From: Patescibacteria group bacterium
GTDB lineage: Bacteria > Patescibacteriota > Minisyncoccia > Phycocordibacterales > Phycocordibacteraceae
DNA: 8,504 nt
NCBI GenBank assembly: GCA_019246385.1
Contig: JAFAQP010000098.1
Location: 1 to 8,504 of the forward strand
Direction: 5' to 3'
A model generated the notes under the pieces. It was not told the DNA's origin, did not search any database, and saw nothing but the letters and a program-made list of their open reading frames with translations. The translations under genes were made by a program, and so were the position numbers. Below, piece by piece: positions 1-5,796 of the stretch; positions within the stretch are counted from its first letter, which is position 1; every line of letters starts with the position of its first letter.

Positions 1-777
1 TTTATCACGTCATTACCCGGGTACCTCGACAGTCCTTCGGTGAGCGCCTTTCTGACGAACAGCTTCGGCCAGAGCGCCTTAGCCGGCCAAACACTGAGCC
101 AATCCTTCTTTCAATTCGAGAATATGTTCATTCCCCAGGGCGACGCGTTCCACACGCTTTCGGGACTCTTCGGAGGCATTTTCTCGTTCATACTTATCGT
201 CGTTCTTTCCTTTTATTTCGCGGTAGCGGAGACGGGTGTCGACGATTTCATCCGCGTCGCCGTGCCGATCCGGCATCAGGCATACGCGCTTAATTTATGG
301 AAGCGCTCTCACAGAAAAATAGGCCTGTGGATGCAGGGACAACTCATCCTGTCCTGCATTATGGGTATCTTTACCTTTCTCTGGCTTACCATTCTCGGGA
401 TACCGTTTTCGCTGGTCCTCGCTTTTATCGCCGCGCTTGCGGAGCTCGTCCCTATTTTCGGACCCATCATTGCAGGAGTGGCCGCCATAGCGGTCGCTGC
501 GGCGACCGAACCGTTTTCGACCATACTCCTCGTCGGGGCAGGTTTCGTCGTCCTGCACCAACTTGAAGGAAACCTTATTTATCCCTTGGTAGTTAAAAAA
601 GTCGTCGGCGTTGCCCCGCTTCTTGTCATTCTTGCGCTTATTGCAGGTAGCGAGCTCGCGGGGTTTTTAGGCATCGTGCTTTCCGTGCCGGTTGCCGCGG
701 CGCTTCAGGAAATAGTTTCGGACGTGCAAAAACGCAAGGAACGTGAACGAACGCTTTTGAAAGAAAAAGAAGCTTAA
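1..777 (+). CDS. AI-2E/PerM-family transporter, C-terminal part (partial at left edge)
   Basis: The open frame continues through base 1, so the GTG at 40 is very unlikely to be the start; 258 residues are visible and the family is usually about 340-370. The protein is an integral membrane protein of the AI-2E transporter (PerM/YhhQ-like) superfamily, whose members export or exchange small solutes; the substrate here cannot be told. Family hallmarks are the motif 'ELVPIFGPI' in the conserved central helix pair, 'HQLEGNLIYPLVV', and the closing 'GFLGIVLSVPVAAAL'. About six hydrophobic segments are visible, the first around codons 57-78 and the rest packed from about codon 113 to 238. The end is a charged cytoplasmic tail rich in Lys, Arg and Glu. 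The stop lies 5 bases before metG, so the two are probably co-transcribed. The family call is firm, the substrate unknown. Confidence 0.88.
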   Translation, partial: FITSLPGYLDSPSVSAFLTNSFGQSALAGQTLSQSFFQFENMFIPQGDAFHTLSGLFGGIFSFILIVVLSFYFAVAETGVDDFIRVAVPIRHQAYALNLWKRSHRKIGLWMQGQLILSCIMGIFTFLWLTILGIPFSLVLAFIAALAELVPIFGPIIAGVAAIAVAAATEPFSTILLVGAGFVVLHQLEGNLIYPLVVKKVVGVAPLLVILALIAGSELAGFLGIVLSVPVAAALQEIVSDVQKRKERERTLLKEKEA

Positions 778-782
778 CTACA

Positions 783-2222
783 ATGGCACGGTATTATTTG
801 ACGACGACATTGCCGTATGTGAACGCGAAGCCCCACATCGGCTTCGCTCTCGAATTGGTGCAAGCCGATGCCTGGGTCCGCCATCATGAAAGCCTCGGTG
901 ACGAGGTTTTTTTCAATACGGGTACCGACGAGCACGGCCAGAAGATATGGGAGGCCGCACAAAAGGAAGGCAAGGAAGCGAAAACATACGTTGACCTGTA
1001 TGCAGAGGAATTCAAAAAGCTCAAAGTATCGCTTGGCCTTTCGGATGCGCTTTCTTTCGTCCGGACGACCGACCTGCATCATGAGGCAGCCGCAAAAGAA
1101 ATGTGGAAGCGGTGCGAAAAAGACATCTACAAAAAAGAATACGAAGGCTTGTACTGCGTCGGACACGAGGCATTTTTGACCGAAAAGGACCTCGTGGACG
1201 GGCTCTGCCCAGAGCATAAAACCAAGCCAAAACTTTTAAAAGAAAAAAATTATTTTTTCGCGCTTTCAAAATACCAGGAACGTCTTATCGAATACCTCTC
1301 CCGGCCGGGCGTCATCGTGCCGGAATGGCGCCGCCTGGAGGCCCTTCAGTTCGTGAAAAGCGGCCTCGAAGACTTCAGCATTTCGCGCGAAAAGGCCCGC
1401 CTGTCATGGGGAGTACCGGTGCCGGGGGACGATTCGCAGGTTATGTACGTTTGGTTTGATGCTTTGACGAGCTATATCTCGACTTTAGGCTGGCCGGAAG
1501 ACTCGCAGGAAAATTTTAAAAAATTCTGGGAAGAAGGACGTACGATACAAATGGCTGGGAAGGACCAGGTGCGATTCCAATCCATCATGTGGCAGGCAAT
1601 GATCATGTCTGCGAGCAAAGACGGAAAGAAAATAAAAAATACCGATGTTGTTTTTTATCACGGATTCATCAATTCAGGAGGACAAAAGATGTCCAAGTCT
1701 CTCGGGAACGTCATTAGTCCGGAGGATCTCATCGCAAAATACGGCGTCGATGCGACACGGTACCTGTTGCTGCGGCATGTGAACGCGACCGAGGACACTG
1801 ATATCACCTGGGATAAACTTGATGAGTGGTATACGGCAGATCTGGTGAACGGACTGGGGAACCTCGTCGCGCGGATCATGAAACTTGCCGAAGTGCATCT
1901 CGGCGGCCCCGCAGTCACCGCAGATAAAAAAACGGAAGATAAATCTTTGATAAACGCCATGGCTGCATTCGATTACAATCTCTTCACGTCCTTGATATGG
2001 ATGAGTATCTCCGATCTCGATCAGCAGATCCAGGAAGAGCAGGCGTTTGCACTCGTAAAAAAAGATGCGGCAGCGGGCGCGGCGCTCATACGCGCGTACG
2101 TGGAAAAGCTCTTTTATATAGGGAAGTGGATAGAACCAGCCATGCCGAGAACGAGCGCCGCCATAGTGGGCGCAATTATGGCGAACAAGAAACCGGACAA
2201 TCTCTTTCCGAGACTTGCTTAA
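783..2222 (+). CDS. metG: Methionyl-tRNA synthetase
   Basis: This class I enzyme charges tRNA-Met with methionine using ATP, in the cytoplasm. The 479 residues carry the Rossmann-fold signature as HIGF (residues 18-21, in place of HIGH), 'NTGTDEHG' (45-52), 'MYVWFDALTSYI' (221-232), 'GKDQVRFQS' and the KMSKS loop (302-306). The helical anticodon-binding domain follows, with 'NGLGNLVARIMKL' and 'EPAMPRT'. The connective-peptide knuckle reads Cys125-x2-His128-x13-Cys142-x2-His145, where Cys is usual at the second position. There is no C-terminal EMAPII-like tRNA-binding domain, so this is the short form. ATG 783 is chosen because the protein begins directly with the conserved 'YYLTTTLPYVNAKPHIG' strand; no clear SD precedes it. 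It sits between the transporter gene (gap 5) and tatD (gap 1). Confidence 0.97.
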   Translation: MARYYLTTTLPYVNAKPHIGFALELVQADAWVRHHESLGDEVFFNTGTDEHGQKIWEAAQKEGKEAKTYVDLYAEEFKKLKVSLGLSDALSFVRTTDLHHEAAAKEMWKRCEKDIYKKEYEGLYCVGHEAFLTEKDLVDGLCPEHKTKPKLLKEKNYFFALSKYQERLIEYLSRPGVIVPEWRRLEALQFVKSGLEDFSISREKARLSWGVPVPGDDSQVMYVWFDALTSYISTLGWPEDSQENFKKFWEEGRTIQMAGKDQVRFQSIMWQAMIMSASKDGKKIKNTDVVFYHGFINSGGQKMSKSLGNVISPEDLIAKYGVDATRYLLLRHVNATEDTDITWDKLDEWYTADLVNGLGNLVARIMKLAEVHLGGPAVTADKKTEDKSLINAMAAFDYNLFTSLIWMSISDLDQQIQEEQAFALVKKDAAAGAALIRAYVEKLFYIGKWIEPAMPRTSAAIVGAIMANKKPDNLFPRLA

Positions 2223-2223
2223 A

Positions 2224-3036
2224 ATGGAGCTGCGCTATTTCGACATCCATTCGCACGTGACATTCAAGGATTACGACCAGGATCTTCCGGAAGTCTTGGC
2301 GCGAATGGAAGAACAAGGAGTATACACGTTGTGCGTGGGAGTGGATAAAGCGCGCTCCGAGGAGGCGGTTACGTTCAGCGAAGGAAAGGAGAATTTTTAT
2401 GCGACGGTCGGCCTTCACCCGACCGATACCATGGAGGAAACGTTTTCAGAAAGCGCGTACGAGGAACTTCTCCGCAATCCCAAAACGGTCGCCGTAGGAG
2501 AATGCGGAATTGATTATTTCCGAATGGAAGGGGATACTTCCGAAGAAAAAAAGCGGCAATGGCGCGAATTCGAGAAGCATGTGGACGCCGCGCTCAAATA
2601 TGAAAAGCCTCTCATGATCCACTGTCGGCCGACCAAAGGAACGGTGGACGCCTATGAAGAAATGGCAGCGTATCTCGCGCGCCGGAAAAAAGAAGCGGGA
2701 GAAAAACTTCGTGGAAATATGCATTTTTTCGTGGGCAATGTCGCAGTTGCGCGTAAATTTTACGATATAGATTTCACCACCTCCTTTACCGGCGTGCTGA
2801 CCTTCACCCACGACTACGATGACGTAGTAAGGTTCGCTCCCCTAGAAATGATAATGACGGAGACCGATTCGCCGTTTGCGGCCCCAAAGCCCTTTCGCGG
2901 GCGAAGGAATGAGCCTTCATATGTGGGCTATCTGGTAGAGGCAATTGCTAAGATTCGCGGCATCACCCAAGCGGAAGCACGGGAGGCGACAGTCAAAAAT
3001 GCTCTGCGAATGTTCAATCTACCAGCCCTTATGTAG
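2224..3036 (+). CDS. tatD: TatD-family metal-dependent hydrolase (putative DNase)
   Basis: TatD/YcfH-like amidohydrolase-fold (TIM barrel) enzyme; characterised relatives are metal-dependent 3'-5' exonucleases or DNases acting in the cytoplasm. The metal-site residues are all visible: His9 and His11 in 'FDIHSHV', Glu93 in 'VAVGECGIDYF', His133 in 'PLMIHCRP', His167 in 'MHFFVGN' and Asp215 in 'MTETDSPF', followed by the family's 'PFRGRRNEPSYV'. The length of 270 residues is normal. ATG 2224 is preferred, one base after the metG stop; a TTG at 2215 would overlap metG by 8 bases and is the alternative. No SD is seen, so translation is probably coupled to metG. The actual substrate is unproven; a DNA-repair or nucleic-acid turnover role is inferred from the family only. 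Confidence 0.93.
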   Translation: MELRYFDIHSHVTFKDYDQDLPEVLARMEEQGVYTLCVGVDKARSEEAVTFSEGKENFYATVGLHPTDTMEETFSESAYEELLRNPKTVAVGECGIDYFRMEGDTSEEKKRQWREFEKHVDAALKYEKPLMIHCRPTKGTVDAYEEMAAYLARRKKEAGEKLRGNMHFFVGNVAVARKFYDIDFTTSFTGVLTFTHDYDDVVRFAPLEMIMTETDSPFAAPKPFRGRRNEPSYVGYLVEAIAKIRGITQAEAREATVKNALRMFNLPALM

Positions 3037-3041
3037 GGCTG
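3023..3041 (+). terminator. Hairpin across the tatD stop codon (weak terminator candidate)
   Basis: A perfect 7-bp stem, CAGCCCT (3023-3029) pairing with AGGGCTG (3035-3041), encloses the loop TATGT; the TAG stop (3034-3036) lies at the loop/stem border. No U-run follows, so it is not a standard intrinsic terminator. It could stabilise the 3' end of the metG-tatD message or help to separate it from the next gene. Confidence 0.4.
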
Positions 3042-3059
3042 CATACCACTAGTAGTATG
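3042..3059. promoter_or_regulatory. Operator-like palindrome in front of the orphan gene at 3094
   Basis: CATACCACTAGTAGTATG is an 18-bp inverted repeat with a single mismatched pair (C3047/A3054), centred at 3050/3051. It occupies the spacer just upstream of the predicted -10 box and its last bases form the extended -10 'TG'. Binding of a dimeric repressor here would block the promoter. The symmetry is seen directly; the operator role is inferred. Confidence 0.4.
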
Positions 3060-3066
3060 GTAATAT
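3058..3066 (+). promoter_or_regulatory. Extended -10 promoter (TGgTAATAT)
   Basis: TG at 3058-3059, one base, then TAATAT at 3061-3066 makes an extended -10 element. No good -35 box is seen 16-18 bases upstream, which fits extended -10 promoters. Transcription would start near 3073, leaving a leader of about 20 bases containing the GGAG at 3082-3085 in front of ATG 3094. Confidence 0.5.
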
Positions 3067-3093
3067 TTTAATATGACCATTGGAGTGCCAAGT

Positions 3094-3552
3094 ATGGGAG
3101 GCGAAGCGGTCCGCGAAGAACCGCGAAGAAGAAAATCGTATCAATTCAAATATGGCGATGGGGAGCGAGTGAAAAATACGGAAGATAGAGAAAAAGCTGT
3201 GGATTTGGGCACTCCTGAAGCGAGAGAACGGGCTCTCGCAAACGTTTGGTTTGAAACCGCTTGGATGCCCGTTCCTTTGTCAGACTTCGAAAAAGTTAAA
3301 CCAAAAACGTTCAACAGAAATAACGATCTTCTCGTTGTTGTTACCGAAGCCGGAAATAAATTCATTGCTCCATATACGTTGATTGCGGAAAGAATTTTAG
3401 AGTCACAAGATTATGCGCGCGATGAAAGTATCGGAGTTCCATACAGTAATGATCTTCCAGAAGAAGGAACCCTGGAAGATGGGTGGCTATCCGCACTTCG
3501 ATTTATCCAAAACGGACTTAACCTGCATCGCAAAAGAACCCGTCAATATTAA
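3094..3552 (+). CDS. Hypothetical protein, 152 residues, orphan gene with own promoter
   Basis: I do not recognise this protein. It looks soluble and cytoplasmic, with no signal peptide or membrane helix. The N-terminal third is highly charged ('VREEPRRRKS', then acidic/basic stretches). The middle is more ordered ('ANVWFETAWMPVPLSDF', then a beta-like 'NDLLVVVTEAGNKFIAPYTL'), and the end is basic ('LHRKRTRQY'). ATG 3094 is chosen because GGAG at 3082-3085 lies 8 bases upstream of it. An in-frame ATG at 3073 would add seven residues, but it coincides with the predicted transcription start and could only be used leaderless. A perfect 10-base tandem repeat sits at 3111-3130. By hand count 3301-3480 is 40% GC against 55% for 3781-3960 in rpsF, so it may be a later arrival between tatD and rpsF. 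Confidence 0.72.
   Translation: MGGEAVREEPRRRKSYQFKYGDGERVKNTEDREKAVDLGTPEARERALANVWFETAWMPVPLSDFEKVKPKTFNRNNDLLVVVTEAGNKFIAPYTLIAERILESQDYARDESIGVPYSNDLPEEGTLEDGWLSALRFIQNGLNLHRKRTRQY
3111..3130 (+). repeat. Perfect 10-base tandem duplication inside the orphan gene
   Basis: CCGCGAAGAA occurs twice in direct succession (3111-3120 and 3121-3130), near the 5' end of the gene. Ten is not a multiple of three, so the two copies are read in different frames, and losing one copy would bring a TGA into frame about 15 codons downstream. Confidence 0.85.
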
Positions 3553-3578
3553 AAATTTGGTAACGAGGTCCTAATTGC

Positions 3579-3584
3579 GGAGGT
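3579..3584 (+). promoter_or_regulatory. Shine-Dalgarno site of rpsF
   Basis: GGAGGT, the strongest SD in the window, ends 9 bases before ATG 3594. It favours that start over the in-frame ATG at 3612, which has no SD at a suitable distance. Confidence 0.75.
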
Positions 3585-3593
3585 ACGGCTCAT

Positions 3594-4154
3594 ATGGTAG
3601 TCTTTTTCGACATGGCTAAAAATACAGACACGGAAGTTGAAGAACTCGCACCCGCCGGCGAACGAGAAATAGATGACTCCCGCAAGGGGGTATATGAAAT
3701 CGGATACCATATCGTTCCTTCGGTCACCGAGGAAGCCGCGATCAAATCCGCAAAGGAGCTTTCGGACCTCGTGAAAAAATACGGCGGAGAGATCGTGGGC
3801 GACCGCGCGCCGGTGCGTATTCAGCTCGCCTACACGATAGAAAAACGCGTGTCGGGAAAGCGTTCCCGTTTCAATGAAGCCTATTTCGGGTGGATCGCTT
3901 TTGAGGCGACTGCTGGCACGATAGAGGAGATCAAAAAAAATCTCGATGCCGATGCATCGTTCCTCAGGTATCTCGTCGTAGTGACCGACAAGGACGCCGT
4001 AGCTGCAGCCTTGAGCGGAGCGGTCGCTGATGTGCCGGTCGTAGGGGATATAGGAAAACCGAAGCGGGAAGCGGAAGTGGGCGGAGAAGTATCAGAGGTG
4101 GCCCTGAATCAGGCCCTCGAATCCATGGCGTCCGAGGATGCTAAAGTGGAATAG
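3594..4154 (+). CDS. rpsF: 30S ribosomal protein S6 with N- and C-terminal extensions
   Basis: S6 binds with S18 to the central domain of 16S rRNA on the small-subunit platform. The S6 ferredoxin-like domain covers roughly residues 32-128: 'GVYEIGYHIVPSV' (first strand), 'LVKKYGGEIVGD', 'RIQLAYTIEKRVSGK' (the conserved LaY-I-K strand), 'RFNEAYFGWIAFEA', and 'DASFLRYLVVV'. At 186 residues it is well beyond the usual 95-140: about 30 acidic residues precede the domain and about 55 Ala/Val/Glu-rich residues follow. ATG 3594 is chosen for its GGAGGT; a start at 3612 would give 'MAKNTD'. It is first in an rpsF-ssb-rpsR operon (gaps 9 and 4 bases), the widely conserved order. I could not find a convincing promoter in the 41 bases upstream. 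Confidence 0.95.
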   Translation: MVVFFDMAKNTDTEVEELAPAGEREIDDSRKGVYEIGYHIVPSVTEEAAIKSAKELSDLVKKYGGEIVGDRAPVRIQLAYTIEKRVSGKRSRFNEAYFGWIAFEATAGTIEEIKKNLDADASFLRYLVVVTDKDAVAAALSGAVADVPVVGDIGKPKREAEVGGEVSEVALNQALESMASEDAKVE

Positions 4155-4163
4155 TCTTCCCGC

Positions 4164-4625
4164 ATGTATCTTAATAAGGCATTCCTATACGGCAACCTAA
4201 CGCGCGACCCGGAAGTGCGCGCACTTCCGTCCGGCCAGCAGGTCGCATCGTTTTCTTTAGCAACTAACCGCACGTATAAAGGCAAGGACGGAGAAAAGCA
4301 AGAATCGGTGGAATTCCATAATATCGTCGCATTTGGCAGGCAGGCGGATGTCATCGCACAGTATTTAAAGAAAGGCCGTCCCGTTTTTATAGAAGGACGC
4401 ATACAAACCCGCTCATGGGAAGACAAAGCATCCGGCGATAAGAAATACCGCACTGAGATAGTCGTAGAGAACTTTCAGTTCGGCCCGAACGGCGGCGGCA
4501 CAGGGGGATCTTCGTACGCTCCCCGCGGCGAGACAGGACGAGGGAAGAAAGAAACGGGTGATGACAAAAGCGCCGATATAGAGTATCCTTCTGAAGAAAT
4601 AAGCCCGGACGATATACCATTTTAA
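4164..4625 (+). CDS. ssb: Single-stranded DNA-binding protein
   Basis: SSB coats single-stranded DNA in replication, recombination and repair and recruits partner enzymes through its C-terminal tip. Residues 1-107 form the OB fold: 'MYLNKAFLYGNLTRDPEVR', 'VASFSLATNRTYK', 'EFHNIVAFGRQADVIAQYL', 'KGRPVFIEGRIQTRSWED' and 'YRTEIVVENFQF'. A Gly-rich, polar, acidic linker follows, and the protein ends in the canonical acidic tip 'DDIPF'. The length of 153 residues is typical. No SD precedes ATG 4164; the gene begins 9 bases after the rpsF stop, so translation is probably coupled or leader-independent. A perfect 20-bp palindrome lies at 4210-4229 over the codons for 'PEVRALP'. In the same window lie two SSB-related activities, RecA and a TatD-type nuclease. 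Confidence 0.97.
   Translation: MYLNKAFLYGNLTRDPEVRALPSGQQVASFSLATNRTYKGKDGEKQESVEFHNIVAFGRQADVIAQYLKKGRPVFIEGRIQTRSWEDKASGDKKYRTEIVVENFQFGPNGGGTGGSSYAPRGETGRGKKETGDDKSADIEYPSEEISPDDIPF
4210..4229. repeat. Perfect 20-bp palindrome inside ssb
   Basis: CGGAAGTGCG (4210-4219) is followed immediately by its exact reverse complement CGCACTTCCG (4220-4229). In RNA this gives an 8-bp stem with a CGCG loop, starting 46 bases after the ssb start codon. It encodes part of the conserved DPE-x-R segment, so protein constraint may explain some of it. Confidence 0.9.
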
Positions 4626-4629
4626 AACA

Positions 4630-4827
4630 ATGAATCAGAACACCAGAGCCAAATTGCCTCTCTATGTTGACTACAAGGATACCAAGTATCTGAGTGAATT
4701 TCTGACGCCGCACGCCCGCATTACGGCATCGCGCCGTTCCCGCGTTCCCGCATCCCACCAGCGAAAAATCAAGACCGCCATAAAACGCGCCCGCTACATG
4801 GCGCTTCTTCCGTACATTGCCCGCTAG
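4630..4827 (+). CDS. rpsR: 30S ribosomal protein S18
   Basis: S18 pairs with S6 on the small-subunit platform. The 65 residues match the family: 'VDYKDTKYLSEFLTPHARI', then the arginine-rich 'RRSRVPASHQRKIKTAIKRARYMALLPY', with the invariant Q-R-K, IKRAR and LLPY elements. The usual 'TG' before the QR element is replaced by 'SRVPASH'. No N-terminal cysteines are present, so this is a zinc-free (C-minus) form. It follows ssb by 4 bases and closes the rpsF-ssb-rpsR operon. Its stop codon is embedded in the likely -35 box of the next gene. Confidence 0.96.
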   Translation: MNQNTRAKLPLYVDYKDTKYLSEFLTPHARITASRRSRVPASHQRKIKTAIKRARYMALLPYIAR

Positions 4828-4853
4828 ACGTCGCGATAATCGAATTCTATAGT
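4825..4853 (+). promoter_or_regulatory. Promoter TAGACG-N17-TATAGT for the orphan gene at 4862
   Basis: TAGACG (4825-4830, 4/6 of TTGACA) and TATAGT (4848-4853, 5/6 of TATAAT) are separated by exactly 17 bases. The -35 box overlaps the rpsR stop. The predicted start of transcription, about 4860-4861, falls one or two bases before ATG 4862, which implies a leaderless message. Confidence 0.55.
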
Positions 4854-4871
4854 TTCTCCTTATGGGAGAAA
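4853..4871 (+). promoter_or_regulatory. Stem-loop with the start codon in its loop
   Basis: TTTCTCC (4853-4859) and GGAGAAA (4865-4871) form a perfect 7-bp stem around the loop TTATG, which holds the start codon (4862-4864). At the DNA level it is an operator-like inverted repeat next to the -10 box. In RNA it can form only in transcripts entering from upstream, for example read-through from rpsR. Confidence 0.55.
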
Positions 4872-5206
4872 GTAGACGTTTTGAGAGTGAGCCATTTGAA
4901 ACTTGGATTTCTGTTGATCCGAGTAAAGAAACATTTCGGAGCCGCGCAGAATTAGGAAAAATCATTACGGCGGCTTCTATAAACGCTGGAGTCAGAACTG
5001 CCCGCGGCATCGGGTATAGTTCAAACGGATTGATTAACTATGCCTATTTCACTCAATATTTTACGCGGGGTAAAGGCGGCCGTTATTCTATCCCTGAGCA
5101 AATAACCCTAGCCAAGCAAGTTATAGATGAACAATCTCGGCGTACCGGCATTAAAGAAAGTGATATCTGGAAAGCCGAAGTAGAGAAATTACTAAAAGGC
5201 TCGTAG
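4862..5206 (+). CDS. Hypothetical protein, 114 residues, orphan gene with own promoter
   Basis: I do not recognise this protein. It appears soluble: no signal peptide or membrane helix. The N-terminus is charged ('GESRRFESEPFE'), the middle has a helix-like 'AELGKIITAASINAG' followed by the aromatic, glycine-rich 'NGLINYAYFTQYFTRGKGG', and the C-terminus has two likely helices ('IPEQITLAKQVIDEQSRR' and 'ESDIWKAEVEKLLKG'). A small nucleic-acid-binding or regulatory protein is possible, but no family motif supports it. ATG 4862 is the first start and has no SD; the -10 box ends 8 bases upstream, so a leaderless message is likely. By hand count 4921-5100 is 46% GC, lower than the ribosomal genes. 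It converges on efp with a 4-base gap. Confidence 0.65.
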   Translation: MGESRRFESEPFETWISVDPSKETFRSRAELGKIITAASINAGVRTARGIGYSSNGLINYAYFTQYFTRGKGGRYSIPEQITLAKQVIDEQSRRTGIKESDIWKAEVEKLLKGS

Positions 5207-5220
5207 GGTATTAGCTTTTT
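5194..5220. terminator. Possible bidirectional terminator between the orphan gene and efp
   Basis: AAAAGGCT (5194-5201) can pair with AGCTTTTT (5213-5220) through eight pairs including one G-U, around an 11-base loop. Six Ts (5216-5221) end the plus-strand side, and the A4 on the left gives a T4 on the minus strand. The stem is AT-rich and overlaps both gene ends, so its strength is doubtful, but its place between convergent genes fits. Confidence 0.4.
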
Positions 5221-5786
5221 TCCGCCCGCCCTACGTATTCGCTGGTTTCGGTATTTACCGTGACGATATCTCCTTCGTTTATAAAAAGGGGAACGTTGAC
5301 GACCGCGCCGCCCTCCAGTGTCGCCTGCTTTGTTCCTCCCTGGGCGGTATTTCCTTTGATTGAAGGAGGTGCTTCGACGACCTTGAAATCCATTTTGATA
5401 GGCAAATGAACACCGAGGAGTTCGCCCTGCCATTCCCGCATCTCGACGAGCATGTCGGGCTTCAAAAACTGCGCCGATTCACCGATTACCTCCTCTTTCA
5501 GTGCAAACCTGTCGCGAGGATTTTTGGGATCACAAAACCACACCTCTCCGCGATTCTTGTATATGAACTTCACTTCGCGCTCCTCGACGTCAGCTTCCTC
5601 AACTTTTTCCGCCTGATGAAAGACCACTTCGGAAACCTTGCCTGTTTTCAGGTTTCGCAGTTTGGTACGATTACTGGGCTTTCCCATATCTTTTCTTGCT
5701 ACATGGCTCGATACGACCTCGTAGATGCCGTCGTCGAAGGTGATTATTTTCTTCGGGACTATATCGCTGTAAGAAAGTGTCGCCAT
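5211..5786 (-). CDS. efp: Elongation factor P (variant loop, Met34)
   Basis: EF-P binds between the P and E sites of the ribosome and relieves stalling at polyproline. The 191 residues show all three domains: the KOW-like N-terminal domain (about 1-64), the central OB domain (about 67-127) and the C-terminal OB domain with the family signature 'GNTAQGGTKQATLEGGAVVNVPLF' split over 146-168 and ending 'EYVGRA'. Aligned without gaps to E. coli EF-P, the tip of the domain I loop reads R31-K-D-M34-G-K-P, so Met replaces the Lys34 that E. coli beta-lysylates. ATG 5786 gives the normal N-terminus. No SD precedes it; a good promoter places transcription start only 4-5 bases upstream. No loop-modification gene (epmA, earP or similar) is in the window. 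Confidence 0.95.
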   Translation of the reverse strand: MATLSYSDIVPKKIITFDDGIYEVVSSHVARKDMGKPSNRTKLRNLKTGKVSEVVFHQAEKVEEADVEEREVKFIYKNRGEVWFCDPKNPRDRFALKEEVIGESAQFLKPDMLVEMREWQGELLGVHLPIKMDFKVVEAPPSIKGNTAQGGTKQATLEGGAVVNVPLFINEGDIVTVNTETSEYVGRAEKS

Positions 5787-5796
5787 GTTTTAAGGG

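Noticed and set aside
297..566. Overlapping plus-strand frame inside the transporter gene
   Set aside because: Arg/His-rich shadow of the real frame, with no family resemblance.
1242..1259. GAAAAAA-ATTA-TTTTTTC hairpin in metG as an internal terminator or promoter
   Set aside because: It lies in the conserved KEKNYFFALSKYQ codons and is pure A/T stem; coding constraint explains it.
3553..3593. S6:S18 autoregulatory RNA motif in the rpsF leader
   Set aside because: The known motif needs a CCG in a bulged hairpin; the 41-base leader has no sense-strand CCG and no good stem.
3932..3941. Run of eight As in rpsF as a programmed slippage site
   Set aside because: The gene is intact on both sides and encodes a normal S6 (…IKKNL…); no alternative product ends sensibly after a shift.
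4387..5010. Long open frame (207 codons) on the minus strand
   Set aside because: It runs antisense across ssb, rpsR and an orphan gene, and its translation is arginine/serine-rich low-quality sequence without motifs; the plus-strand genes explain the region.
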